Shown: one piece after another, positions 14,351 to 21,834 of the stretch
Numbering within the stretch: position 1 is the stretch's first letter
Layout: every line of letters begins with the position of its first letter
Assembly: GCA_035552775.1 (NCBI GenBank)
Contig: DASZKW010000027.1
Span: forward strand, 1-28,898
Length of the DNA stretch: 28,898 nt
Source of the DNA: DASZKW01 sp035552775
GTDB lineage: Bacteria > Actinomycetota > Acidimicrobiia > Acidimicrobiales > Palsa-688
Direction of reading: 5' to 3'
Translations under genes and position numbers: made by a program
The notes under the pieces: generated by a model
Told to the model about the DNA's origin: nothing
Databases searched by the model: none
What the model saw: only the letters and a program-made list of their open reading frames with translations

Positions 14351-16267
14351 GTGCTGGTCGGGGTTCCGGTGGCGGTGGCTCTCATACACGTGGCGCTCGT
14401 CGCTCCCCACTACCACGTCGGCTCCTTCGACGACGACGCCGCGTACGTCCTGGGCGCCAACGCCTTGACCCACGGAGCGGGGCTCACCGGTCTTCTCGCC
14501 GACGGCCGGCCGCTGGTCGGCTACTACCCGCCCGGGTTCTCGGCCCTGCTGGCGCCGCTGGTGCTCCTCTTCGGCGACAACGGACTCGCCCTGCGGATGC
14601 TGTCGGCAGCTGCGGTGCTCGCCCTGCTCCCCCTCACCTGGTGGTACCTGGGCCGGCGCGGGTTAGGTGACTGGTCCCGCGCCGCGGTGCTCGCCTTGCT
14701 TGCCCTCAATCCCGTCCTCGCCACCTACGGGTCGATGGTGATGGCCGAGGCACCGTTCCTGGTCCTGCTCATCTGCTGGCTCGCCGCGGCCGAGCGCTGG
14801 CAACGCTCGCCGCGCCTGGCCGGACCAGTGGGGCTGGTCACCATCGCCGCGGGCGGTGGCCTGATCTTGCTGAAGCAGGCGGCCGTCGGTCTTGTCGTCG
14901 GCCTCGTGGTGTGGATGGCGCTGCGCGGCTCCTACCGGCGTGCTCTCAGCGCGCTGGTAGGTACCGCTGCGCTCGTCGCACCTATCCTGGCGGCGCGCGC
15001 CGCGGCGGGCATCCCCCTCGCCGGCGCCCGCTACTCGAGCGAGCTCGGCACGTTCTACCACGGCGGGCTGGTGGACCGCCTCGTGCACGTCGTGCCCCAA
15101 GGCCTCGACCAGTTCGTGGTCAGCGCCCTCCCCCAAGCGCTGTTACCCTCGGGTGTCCCGCCCCTGCCGGTGTCGGGGCCGGTGGCGATTATCCTCAGCC
15201 TGTGGGGGTGGTCGGTGCCGATCTTCTGTGCGGCGGGGGCCGCGGTGTGGATCCGCCACCACCGCGACGCCGCCGTCACGGTGGTGATCGCGTACCTGGC
15301 CGAGGTGCTGGTCTACCCGTTCGTCAACGAGCGCCGGGTCGTGCTCGTACTACCCCTCGTGGCCGCCTGGTACGTGCTCGGTGGGGGGTGGGTGGTGAGG
15401 ACCGTCCCCCTTGCCGCCCAGCGCCTGCCCCGGGTCCGGCGACGCCAAGCGGGAGCTCACCGGGTCCGACCCGGAGCGTGGCGGGGAGGGGCGGCCGTCG
15501 CCGCCGTGTTGCTCATCGTGGCCCCGCTCGTCTGGCAGCTTCCCCGCGACTACCTGTTCATGGGGGGCCAGAGCAGCTCCCGACCGGGAGGATCGCCGTA
15601 CATGGCGCTCCTCGCCCGCCTCGGCCGTCCTGGTGACGTGGTGGAGACCGACTACCTGTCGACCACCGCGTTGGACACCGGGCACCTGACGGCCAGCTCC
15701 GCTTTCGCGGCCACCAACGCCTATGTGACCGGCGCAGACCACGGCTGCTCCAATCCGGTCGAGCTGGCGGCGCTCCGAGCCGACCGTGCTGGCTTCTTGC
15801 TCGTCGCCGCCCTCAACAAGCCCGGGTTGATCGACAGCCCTTGCCTGATGGATCTGGCGTCCACGTCCCCGTGGGCGGTGCGCCTGCTTCGCACCGACGT
15901 GGACATGGCCTCCGTCTTCGAGCTCATCGGACCCGGCACGGTGCATCCCGACCTGTCCGACCTCACCGCGGGCGCGGCGAAGTCCGCCACCGGGGCGGGC
16001 GGCGCCACGGAGCTCACCTGGACGTGGCCGGCGCCTGTGACGGTCGAGCAGGTGAGCGTGGCCGGCGCCGGCGCCCCGTCGGGCAGCGGAGTCGTGGTAC
16101 AAGAGCTTCGCCCCGGTCACGGTTGGGTCACGGTCGCCTCCGCGCCCACGGCGAACCTGGTGGCTTCGAGCCCCGCAGGCGTCGGCATTCGGGCCCTGCG
16201 GGTGGTGTCCGCCGGGACGGGAGGCGCCCGGATAGGCGACGTGGTCGCCCTCGGCCGCGAGCCGTAA
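14351..16267 (+). CDS. GT-C (GT39/ArnT-like) membrane glycosyltransferase with C-terminal lectin-like domain
   Basis: The polytopic protein (about 638 aa) begins with a helix VGVPVAVALIHVALVAP. The first outer loop, HVGSFDDDAAYVLGANAL, carries the acidic catalytic site of GT-C enzymes. PLVGYYPPGFSALLAPL and many further helices follow up to about residue 410. These enzymes use polyprenyl-phosphate sugars to glycosylate outside targets. The last 85 residues (TWTWPAPVTVEQVSVAG to ARIGDVVALG) resemble a galactose-binding/F5-8 type C beta-sandwich. The GTG at 14351 is the nearest in-frame start before the first helix and lacks a Shine-Dalgarno. The frame is open further upstream, across the opposite-strand gene, so the exact start is uncertain. 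Confidence 0.82.
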   Translation: MLVGVPVAVALIHVALVAPHYHVGSFDDDAAYVLGANALTHGAGLTGLLADGRPLVGYYPPGFSALLAPLVLLFGDNGLALRMLSAAAVLALLPLTWWYLGRRGLGDWSRAAVLALLALNPVLATYGSMVMAEAPFLVLLICWLAAAERWQRSPRLAGPVGLVTIAAGGGLILLKQAAVGLVVGLVVWMALRGSYRRALSALVGTAALVAPILAARAAAGIPLAGARYSSELGTFYHGGLVDRLVHVVPQGLDQFVVSALPQALLPSGVPPLPVSGPVAIILSLWGWSVPIFCAAGAAVWIRHHRDAAVTVVIAYLAEVLVYPFVNERRVVLVLPLVAAWYVLGGGWVVRTVPLAAQRLPRVRRRQAGAHRVRPGAWRGGAAVAAVLLIVAPLVWQLPRDYLFMGGQSSSRPGGSPYMALLARLGRPGDVVETDYLSTTALDTGHLTASSAFAATNAYVTGADHGCSNPVELAALRADRAGFLLVAALNKPGLIDSPCLMDLASTSPWAVRLLRTDVDMASVFELIGPGTVHPDLSDLTAGAAKSATGAGGATELTWTWPAPVTVEQVSVAGAGAPSGSGVVVQELRPGHGWVTVASAPTANLVASSPAGVGIRALRVVSAGTGGARIGDVVALGREP

Positions 16268-16319
16268 CCTGAGCTACCGTCGCTCTTTCCCACAGGGGAC
16301 AGCAGCGGAAGGAGACGCG

Positions 16320-17618
16320 GTGCACTACGACTCCGGCGACACGGCTTGGGTCCTCGCCAGCGCGGCCCTGGTGGCGTTCATGACGCCGGGCCTCGCCTTG
16401 TTCTACGCCGGTATGGTGCGGAGAAAGAACGTCCTCGCCATGCTCATGCAGAACTTCGTGGTCATGGCAGTGGTCGGCGTCTTGTGGGTCTGGGTCACCT
16501 ACAGCGTGGCCTTCGGCCCCGACTGGGGGGGCGCCGGCCTGCTCGGGACGCTTCACTTCGCCGGTCTGACTCACCTGCACCAGGCCGTCCCCGGCTTCAC
16601 CGGTCGCCAGGCGCAGACCATCCCGCCGGTCGCCTTCGTCATCTTCCAGATGATGTTCGCGGTGATCACCGCGGCGCTGCTGAGCGGGTCGGCGGCGGAC
16701 CGGATGAAGTTCTCGGCGTTCGTCGTGTTCATCGTCGCCTGGTCGGTCCTCGTGTACGCCCCGATCGCCCACTGGGTGTTCTCTCCGAACGGCTGGCTGG
16801 CGCGGGCGGGGACCGAGGACTTCGCCGGTGGCACAGTCGTCGAGATCACCTCGGGGGTCAGCGGTGCCGCCCTGGCGTTGGTCCTCGGCCGGCGCCGGGG
16901 CTGGCCCCAGGACCTGATGCGTCCCCACAACGTGCCCCTGACGGTGCTCGGGGCGGGGATCTTGTGGTTCGGCTGGTTCGGTTTCAACGCCGGCTCGGCG
17001 CTGAGCGCGACGGGGGCGGGCCAGGCGTTCGTCAACACCAACACCGCCACCGCGGCGGCCCTGCTCTCTTGGATCGCGGTGGAGAAGCTGCGCAACGGCA
17101 GGCCCACCACCCTGGGGGCGGTGTCGGGTGCAGTGGCAGGGGCAGTTGCCATCACGCCGGCGTGCGGTTTCGTCGACACGGCAGGCGCCACCGTCATCGG
17201 TGCGGTCGCCGGCGTGGCGTGCGCCCTCGGCGTGCGCCTGAAGTACCGTCTGCGCGTCGACGACTCTCTCGACGTCCTCGCCGTGCACGGCATCGGGGGC
17301 CTGACCGGCATGATCCTGCTCGGCCTGTTCGCCACCGCCACGGTCAGGGGCGTCAACGGGCTGTTTCACGGCGGCGGAGCCACCTTGCTCGGCCACCAGG
17401 GTCTCGCCGTGGTATGCGTGGCCGCCTACGCCTTCGCCGCCACCGCGTTGGTGGCGTGGGTAATACGAGCCACCATCGGCTTGCGGGTGAGTGCCGACGA
17501 CGAGCAGGCAGGTCTCGACCTCAGCCAGCACGAGGAGTCGGCGTACGACCTCGAGTCGGCGTTCGGCGGCTCACAGCGCGTAGCTGCCACCCACCAACCA
17601 CCAGGAGAGCACACATGA
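16320..17618 (+). CDS. amt: Ammonium transporter with Glu at the first twin-His position
   Basis: The 432-aa protein has 11 membrane helices of the Amt/Mep/Rh family: FYAGMVRRKNVLAMLMQNF; FQMMFAVITAALLSGSAADR; GILWFGWFGFNAGSAL; and the pore His323 in LAVHGIGGLTGM. It moves ammonium inward. At the first pore His (AmtB H168, in DFAGGTVVHIN) this protein reads DFAGGTVVEITSGVSG, so Glu175 replaces it. Glu at this place is known from the yeast Mep1/Mep3 type. The GTG at 16320 follows GGAAGGAG at a good distance. The stop overlaps the PII start (ATGA), so the two are coupled. Nitrogen control is likely, but I see no certain operator. Confidence 0.95.
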   Translation: MHYDSGDTAWVLASAALVAFMTPGLALFYAGMVRRKNVLAMLMQNFVVMAVVGVLWVWVTYSVAFGPDWGGAGLLGTLHFAGLTHLHQAVPGFTGRQAQTIPPVAFVIFQMMFAVITAALLSGSAADRMKFSAFVVFIVAWSVLVYAPIAHWVFSPNGWLARAGTEDFAGGTVVEITSGVSGAALALVLGRRRGWPQDLMRPHNVPLTVLGAGILWFGWFGFNAGSALSATGAGQAFVNTNTATAAALLSWIAVEKLRNGRPTTLGAVSGAVAGAVAITPACGFVDTAGATVIGAVAGVACALGVRLKYRLRVDDSLDVLAVHGIGGLTGMILLGLFATATVRGVNGLFHGGGATLLGHQGLAVVCVAAYAFAATALVAWVIRATIGLRVSADDEQAGLDLSQHEESAYDLESAFGGSQRVAATHQPPGEHT

Positions 17619-17953
17619 AACTCGTGACCGCCATCGTCAAGCCTTTCCGCCTCGGCGACGTCAAAGACGCCCTCCAAGGTGCCGGCGTGGTGGGGATGAC
17701 GGTGTCGGAAGTGCAGGGTTTCGGGCGGCAGCGAGGCCACACCGAGGTTTACCGGGGGGCCGAGTACCAGGTCGACTTCGTGCCCAAGGTGCGCGTCGAG
17801 GTGGTCTGCGACGACGCCGACGCCGAAGGGATCGTCGAGGTGATCGTGGGATCGGCCGGCACCGGCAAGATCGGCGACGGCAAGGTGTGGGTCGTGGCCG
17901 TCGACGAGCTGGCCCGGATCCGTACCGGCCAGCGCGGCCGTGACGCCCTGTAA
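17615..17953 (+). CDS. glnK: Nitrogen regulatory protein PII (GlnK)
   Basis: The 112-aa PII protein (MKLVTAIVKPFRLGDVKDAL) senses ATP/ADP and 2-oxoglutarate and blocks the Amt pore when nitrogen is plentiful. The T-loop holds Tyr51 in HTEVYRGAEYQVDFVPK, the site modified by GlnD-type enzymes (adenylylation in actinobacteria). The nucleotide-binding segment GSAGTGKIGDGKVWV is intact. A good Shine-Dalgarno (AGGAGAG) lies inside the amt end and the ATG overlaps the amt stop. The usual actinobacterial glnD neighbour is missing here. The next gene is an acyl-CoA ligase. Confidence 0.96.
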   Translation: MKLVTAIVKPFRLGDVKDALQGAGVVGMTVSEVQGFGRQRGHTEVYRGAEYQVDFVPKVRVEVVCDDADAEGIVEVIVGSAGTGKIGDGKVWVVAVDELARIRTGQRGRDAL

Positions 17954-17956
17954 ATC

Positions 17957-19774
17957 GTGACCGACCAGCGCGCTCCCATGGCCATGAGCCGCCAGGCGGC
18001 GGAGGCCGAGCTGACAGGGCGAGGCGCCCCCTTCGAGGTGGGCGAAGCCGTCGTCCGTGGCCAGCGCACCAAGATATGGGTGCAGGCTCCCGGGTCCCTC
18101 GTGGAGATACTGGGGGCCAGCCGGGGCTACGGCGACCGCACCTTCCTCAGCTACGAGGACGAGCGCATGACATTCGAAGAGCACTTCGGGGCGGCCGCCG
18201 CCCTCGCCAATCTTCTCGTCGACCGCTTCGGTGTGCGCCCGGGGGACCGGGTGGCCATCGCCATGCGGAACTACCCGGAGTGGCCGGTGGTCTTCTGGGC
18301 GGGCGCCGCCACAGGCGCCATCCTCGTGCCGTTGAATGGGTGGTGGAGCGGCGACGAGCTGGCCTACGGGCTCGCCGACTCGGGGACCAAGGTGCTGGTT
18401 TGCGACGCCGAGCGCGAGCGGCGCCTGGCGCCCTACTGGTCAGACCTGAACCATCTCGCCTCGGTGATCGTGGTCAGGGAGGCCGGGGACGGGAAGGCGG
18501 ATGGCGAGGGGCACCGGGAGCACCGGGGGGCGCCCGGGCGGGCCGTCTTCGAGGACCTGATGGCCGGCAGCTGCGGGCGGCGGGACGATCTGCCCGACGT
18601 CGTCATCCACCCTGACGACGACGCCACCATCTTCTACACGTCGGGCACGACGGGTCGCCCCAAGGGTGCCATTGGCACCCACCGCAACATCTGCACCAAC
18701 CCGATGAGCTTGTTATTCGTCGCCGCACGCGCCGCCCTGCGCTCCCCGGCCCCCGGGCCCGAGCGGCCCTCTGAGCGGGAGACCGGGCCCGAGCGGCCCT
18801 CTGAGCGGGAGGGGGGGTCCAACGTGGTGCTGTTGTCGGTGCCCTTGTTCCACGCCACGGGCTGCCACTCGGTCCTGGTTTCCAACACGCTGGCGGGCGG
18901 GACCCTGGTGATGATGCGGCGCTGGGACCCCGCCCGGGCGTTGGCACTCATCGAGCGGGAGCGGGTCACGAACTTCGGTGGTGTACCGGGGATGGTCATG
19001 GAAGTGCTCGACCACCCCGACTTCGCCCGACGTGACACCTCGAGCGTTCGCAGCGTCAGCTATGGGGGTGCCCCGGCTCCCCCGGATCTGGTGCGGCGCA
19101 TCACCGAGCAGTTCCCCGGTGGCAGCCCGTCGAACGGCTATGGGCTCACCGAGACGTCCTCAGTGTCGACCATGAACCAGGGTGCCGACTACGTGGCGCG
19201 GCCCGACAGCGTGGGGACGCCGGTACCGGTGGTCGACCTGAAGGTGGTCGACGTCGCCGGAGCGGATCTGCCCACCGGCGCCGTCGGCGAGCTGTGGGTG
19301 AAGGGACCCAACGTGGTCAGGGGCTACTGGCACAAACCCGAGGCCACCGCCGCCACTTTCACCGACGGGTGGCTGCACACGGGGGACGTGGCCCGCATCG
19401 ATGACGAGGGCTTCGTCTACATAGTCGACCGGGCCAAGGACGTGCTCATCCGGGGCGGCGAGAACATCTACTGCGTGGAGATCGAAGCCGTCCTGCACGA
19501 GCACCCTGCCGTCGCCGACGCAGCCGTCATCGGGATTCCCCATGACGTCCTCGGCGAGGAGGTGGGCGCCGTGGTGCGGGTGCGCGACGACTTCGACGTC
19601 GACGAGGTGGCCCTGTGCGAGCATGTGGCGACCAGGCTGGCGGTCTTCAAGGTGCCCGCGCGGGTGTGGATGGTGCGCCGGCCCCTGCCCCGCAATCCGG
19701 CGGGGAAGATACTCAAGCGCCAGCTGCGCGAAGAGTTGATCGGCGAAGGAGACAGCCAGTGTTCCGATTTGTGA
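17957..19774 (+). CDS. AMP-forming acyl-CoA synthetase
   Basis: The 605-aa ANL-superfamily ligase activates a carboxylic acid with ATP and joins it to CoA. It has A3 motif FYTSGTTGRPKG (about 227-238), NGYGLTETSS (about 393-402), GWLHTGD (about 471-477), and VDRAKDVLIRGGENIYCVEI. The C-terminal catalytic Lys is Lys584 in NPAGKILKRQLRE. The pattern is that of medium- or long-chain fatty acyl-CoA synthetases. The substrate cannot be told. A 30-bp tandem duplication adds a charged loop (GPERPSERET type) at about 265-287. The GTG at 17957 begins 3 bp after the glnK stop, so read-through from amt-glnK is likely. An in-frame ATG at 17978 is an alternative. Confidence 0.92.
   Translation: MTDQRAPMAMSRQAAEAELTGRGAPFEVGEAVVRGQRTKIWVQAPGSLVEILGASRGYGDRTFLSYEDERMTFEEHFGAAAALANLLVDRFGVRPGDRVAIAMRNYPEWPVVFWAGAATGAILVPLNGWWSGDELAYGLADSGTKVLVCDAERERRLAPYWSDLNHLASVIVVREAGDGKADGEGHREHRGAPGRAVFEDLMAGSCGRRDDLPDVVIHPDDDATIFYTSGTTGRPKGAIGTHRNICTNPMSLLFVAARAALRSPAPGPERPSERETGPERPSEREGGSNVVLLSVPLFHATGCHSVLVSNTLAGGTLVMMRRWDPARALALIERERVTNFGGVPGMVMEVLDHPDFARRDTSSVRSVSYGGAPAPPDLVRRITEQFPGGSPSNGYGLTETSSVSTMNQGADYVARPDSVGTPVPVVDLKVVDVAGADLPTGAVGELWVKGPNVVRGYWHKPEATAATFTDGWLHTGDVARIDDEGFVYIVDRAKDVLIRGGENIYCVEIEAVLHEHPAVADAAVIGIPHDVLGEEVGAVVRVRDDFDVDEVALCEHVATRLAVFKVPARVWMVRRPLPRNPAGKILKRQLREELIGEGDSQCSDL
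18755..18811 (+). repeat. 30-bp tandem duplication inside the acyl-CoA synthetase gene
   Basis: A 27-bp block that begins GGGCCCGAGCGGCCCTCTGA (18755-18781) recurs exactly at 18785-18811 after a 3-bp spacer, ACC. It keeps frame and encodes GPERPSERE twice, in a region that is a loop in this family. Confidence 0.92.
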
Positions 19775-19834
19775 AGGGATGCGTACTGGTCGGGATGTGC
19801 TGGTGGTGGTGACCTCCCTCCCCGGGTTGGCTCG

Positions 19835-20116
19835 CTACCTCGAGATGCGGGAAACCTGACGCCCGCACGGGCTATCAGGCCGTTGACCCGGTCGAGGACC
19901 TTGCCGAGCAGGACGGGTTCGTCCGGTGGCTCGGCGACCAGCACGCTCAGCTCCTGAAACGTCGAGCTCGCGTGCGAGCGCAGGGCGGCGAGCAGTCCCC
20001 CGGAACTCCTCCGACTGGCCGACGGACCGGGCGGCGTCCACCACGTCCTGGTAGCCCTTTTCGCCGGCCTTCGTTCCCACGGCGTAGCCGAACGCAAATG
20101 CCAGCATCAGCCCCAC
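19835..20116 (-). pseudogene. Frameshifted small membrane-anchored protein next to YceI
   Basis: The GTG at 20116 overlaps the YceI stop by 10 bp. It opens with a hydrophobic segment, MGLMLAFAFGYAVGTKAGEK, and GYQDVVDAARSVGQSEEFRG. From there this frame turns into Arg/Pro-rich text. The neighbouring frame continues sensibly as LLAALRSHASSTFQELSVLV and EPVLLGKVLDRVNGLIARAG. The switch falls on a run of five C (19997-20001; G on the coding strand). Removing one G joins the two parts. This is either a real frameshift or a sequencing error in the homopolymer. The true 3' end is unclear. The function is unknown. Confidence 0.6.
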
Positions 20117-20658
20117 GGTTCCGCCTCCGCCTCCGTCTCCGTCTCCAGATAGAGGTACACCCGGACGTCGGGGTAGATCTTGAACTTGAGCATGCTCGGG
20201 ACCCCGACGTCGAAGTCCCGGATGTCGATTACCTGCTCCCCGCTGATGACGATCCGATTATCGCCTTGCACCGACACCCCGACGACCCCGCACAGAGGTC
20301 GGGTGACGCCGTGGAAGGTCATGCGCCCCCTCACCCCGAAGCGGTCCTCGGACCCGAGCGCCTCCGCCTCATCCAGGGCAATGATCGCCAGGGGAAAGGC
20401 GCGGGCGTCGATCCGGCGCAAGAGCTCGCTGTCGTAGAGCGCGTTACCCGAGGTGAGCGTCTCCACGGGCACCTCGAGTTGCCCGGTTACCTCGCTGCCG
20501 AGGACCACCCGCCGGTCGCGGACCACGGCGCGCATGGAGCCGTCGATTTGGGTGGTGCCGAACTCGATCGGGCCGACGTTGGAGCGCGCCCGGACCAGCA
20601 CTGCGGACCTGTCTCGCGCCACGGTGAAAGAGCCCGCCCGTAGGTCATCCGGTGTCAT
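20107..20658 (-). CDS. YceI-family protein
   Basis: The 183-aa protein follows the YceI lipocalin-like pattern: GSFTVARDRSAVLVRARSNV, then IEFGTTQIDGSMRA. It continues with LTSGNALYDSELLRRIDARA and FPLAIIALDEAEAL, then FGVRGRMTFHGVTRPL. The family binds polyisoprenoid or other amphiphilic lipids. There is no signal peptide, so the protein is probably cytoplasmic. The ATG at 20658 was chosen because the domain starts right after it. A longer frame to 20742 is not protein-like. TACCTA five bases upstream could be a -10 of a leaderless message. The end repeats Glu-Thr/Glu-Ala codons. Confidence 0.85.
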   Translation of the reverse strand: MTPDDLRAGSFTVARDRSAVLVRARSNVGPIEFGTTQIDGSMRAVVRDRRVVLGSEVTGQLEVPVETLTSGNALYDSELLRRIDARAFPLAIIALDEAEALGSEDRFGVRGRMTFHGVTRPLCGVVGVSVQGDNRIVISGEQVIDIRDFDVGVPSMLKFKIYPDVRVYLYLETETEAEAEPWG

Positions 20659-20804
20659 AGCCGTAGGTATGCGCCACGCGGCCGTTCGCCGGTTGTTTCC
20701 GGGGTCAGCTGAGTAACGGCGGCAAAGTGGCCAACAATGCATCCACTAACGCGGTTTAGACGCCTGGTGGGATCCACAGCACCGGACTGTCTCCCAGCCG
20801 GCAG

Positions 20805-21341
20805 TCAGGATCTGTGGAGGACGTCATCGAGATCGGCGAGCACCGCCAGGCTTCGTTCGCTGAGGGACTCATCCCCGAAGACCTGTGCGGCGATGATTCC
20901 GGTTTCCTCCGCGCAGGACGCACCGACGAGCCGGGCCATGAAGATGATGTCGGCGATGTCGCCTTGCCGGGCGGCGCGGACCTTCATGGCCAACAGGTGG
21001 CGTGGCGACGCGGCGATGACTGCGAGGCCAGGGCGGTCCAGGACGGTCCGGGCGTCGAGGTCGGGGCCGGTCGGCAGGTAGGACGTGGCCTGTTCGTTGA
21101 GCCACCACGACGGGAGGCCGAGCTCGGTGGCCACGACTCGCGGTTCGGCCATAACTGGGCCGTGGTGTTGCCTGATGGCCGTGTCGAGGTCCATGGTGGC
21201 GTCTCTGGCGTTGTGGGCGAGGACCATGGCCCTGCCGCCGAAGAGATACAGCTCGGCGTGGACTCCCCGGCGATCAAGGTGATGGGCGAGGCGTTCAAGG
21301 GCGTCTTGGAGCTGGCGGCGGCTCAGGAGCGGACCGTTCAT
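20805..21341 (-). CDS. DUF6036/AbiEii-like nucleotidyltransferase (putative toxin)
   Basis: The 178-aa protein has the minimal nucleotidyltransferase core: AELYLFGGRAMVLAHNAR with the Gly-Gly motif, then DATMDLDTAI with the DxD metal site. SPRHLLAMKVRAARQGDIAD follows, a segment conserved in AbiEii/DUF6036 proteins. Related proteins act as toxins of type IV-like toxin-antitoxin pairs or in phage defence by modifying tRNA or other targets. That function is inferred here. The ATG at 21341 overlaps the stop of an upstream partner frame (ATGA), as in a two-gene TA operon. The partner appears frameshifted. Confidence 0.75.
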   Translation of the reverse strand: MNGPLLSRRQLQDALERLAHHLDRRGVHAELYLFGGRAMVLAHNARDATMDLDTAIRQHHGPVMAEPRVVATELGLPSWWLNEQATSYLPTGPDLDARTVLDRPGLAVIAASPRHLLAMKVRAARQGDIADIIFMARLVGASCAEETGIIAAQVFGDESLSERSLAVLADLDDVLHRS

Positions 21342-21692
21342 GCTCGGGCGAGGTCGTAGGGGTCGATCAGGACTCCGTGGCGGCGGATCTCCGGTGGGGC
21401 GTTGTCGGCGGCGAGACGTCGCAGTGAGGCGAGCGCATGAGGGCTCCACGGCTCGGCGAGCGTTCGTTCGGGCGTGCCCGCCCAACGGGGGGTGGGAAAG
21501 TTGCCTCGGGCTGCGAGCCATTCGGCGATGCCAGCGAGAAGAGCGTCCCAGTGGGGATCGCCGGTCTTTCCCGGCTCGGCTTCGACGAGGGACCGGTGCC
21601 CGGTGGTCGATTCGTGCTCGTATTCCTCGAGGAACTCGAGGCACTGTCGATCACCATCGTGGAGCGCGACCGCCAGTCCCGCTCACGCTCAT
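21338..21692 (-). pseudogene. Partner gene of the nucleotidyltransferase, 5' end frameshifted
   Basis: A frame of 115 codons ends in the ATGA overlap with the nucleotidyltransferase and reads like a real protein: ALHDGDRQCLEFLEEYEHES, PHWDALLAGIAEWLAARGNF, PRWAGTPERTLAEPWSP, and IRRHGVLIDPYDLARA at the end. It has no ATG/GTG/TTG start. The ATG at 21692 is one base out of phase. Removing one G from the three-G run at 21678-21680 gives a continuous MSVSGLAVALHDG start. I recall similar domains following a helix-turn-helix in regulators next to DUF6036 genes. No HTH is present here, so it may also be truncated. Confidence 0.55.
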
Positions 21693-21834
21693 GACACTAC
21701 CGGTGCAAAATCCGCTGAAAGGATCACGCGACGTGCGGAACGTAGGCTACTGTCTGTTGCTGGAGTCCGAGAAACTCGACAGGAGTCCGCGGGGCGAGAA
21801 ACGGGCTGTCATCAACGGGACGAAAGGAACTTCC

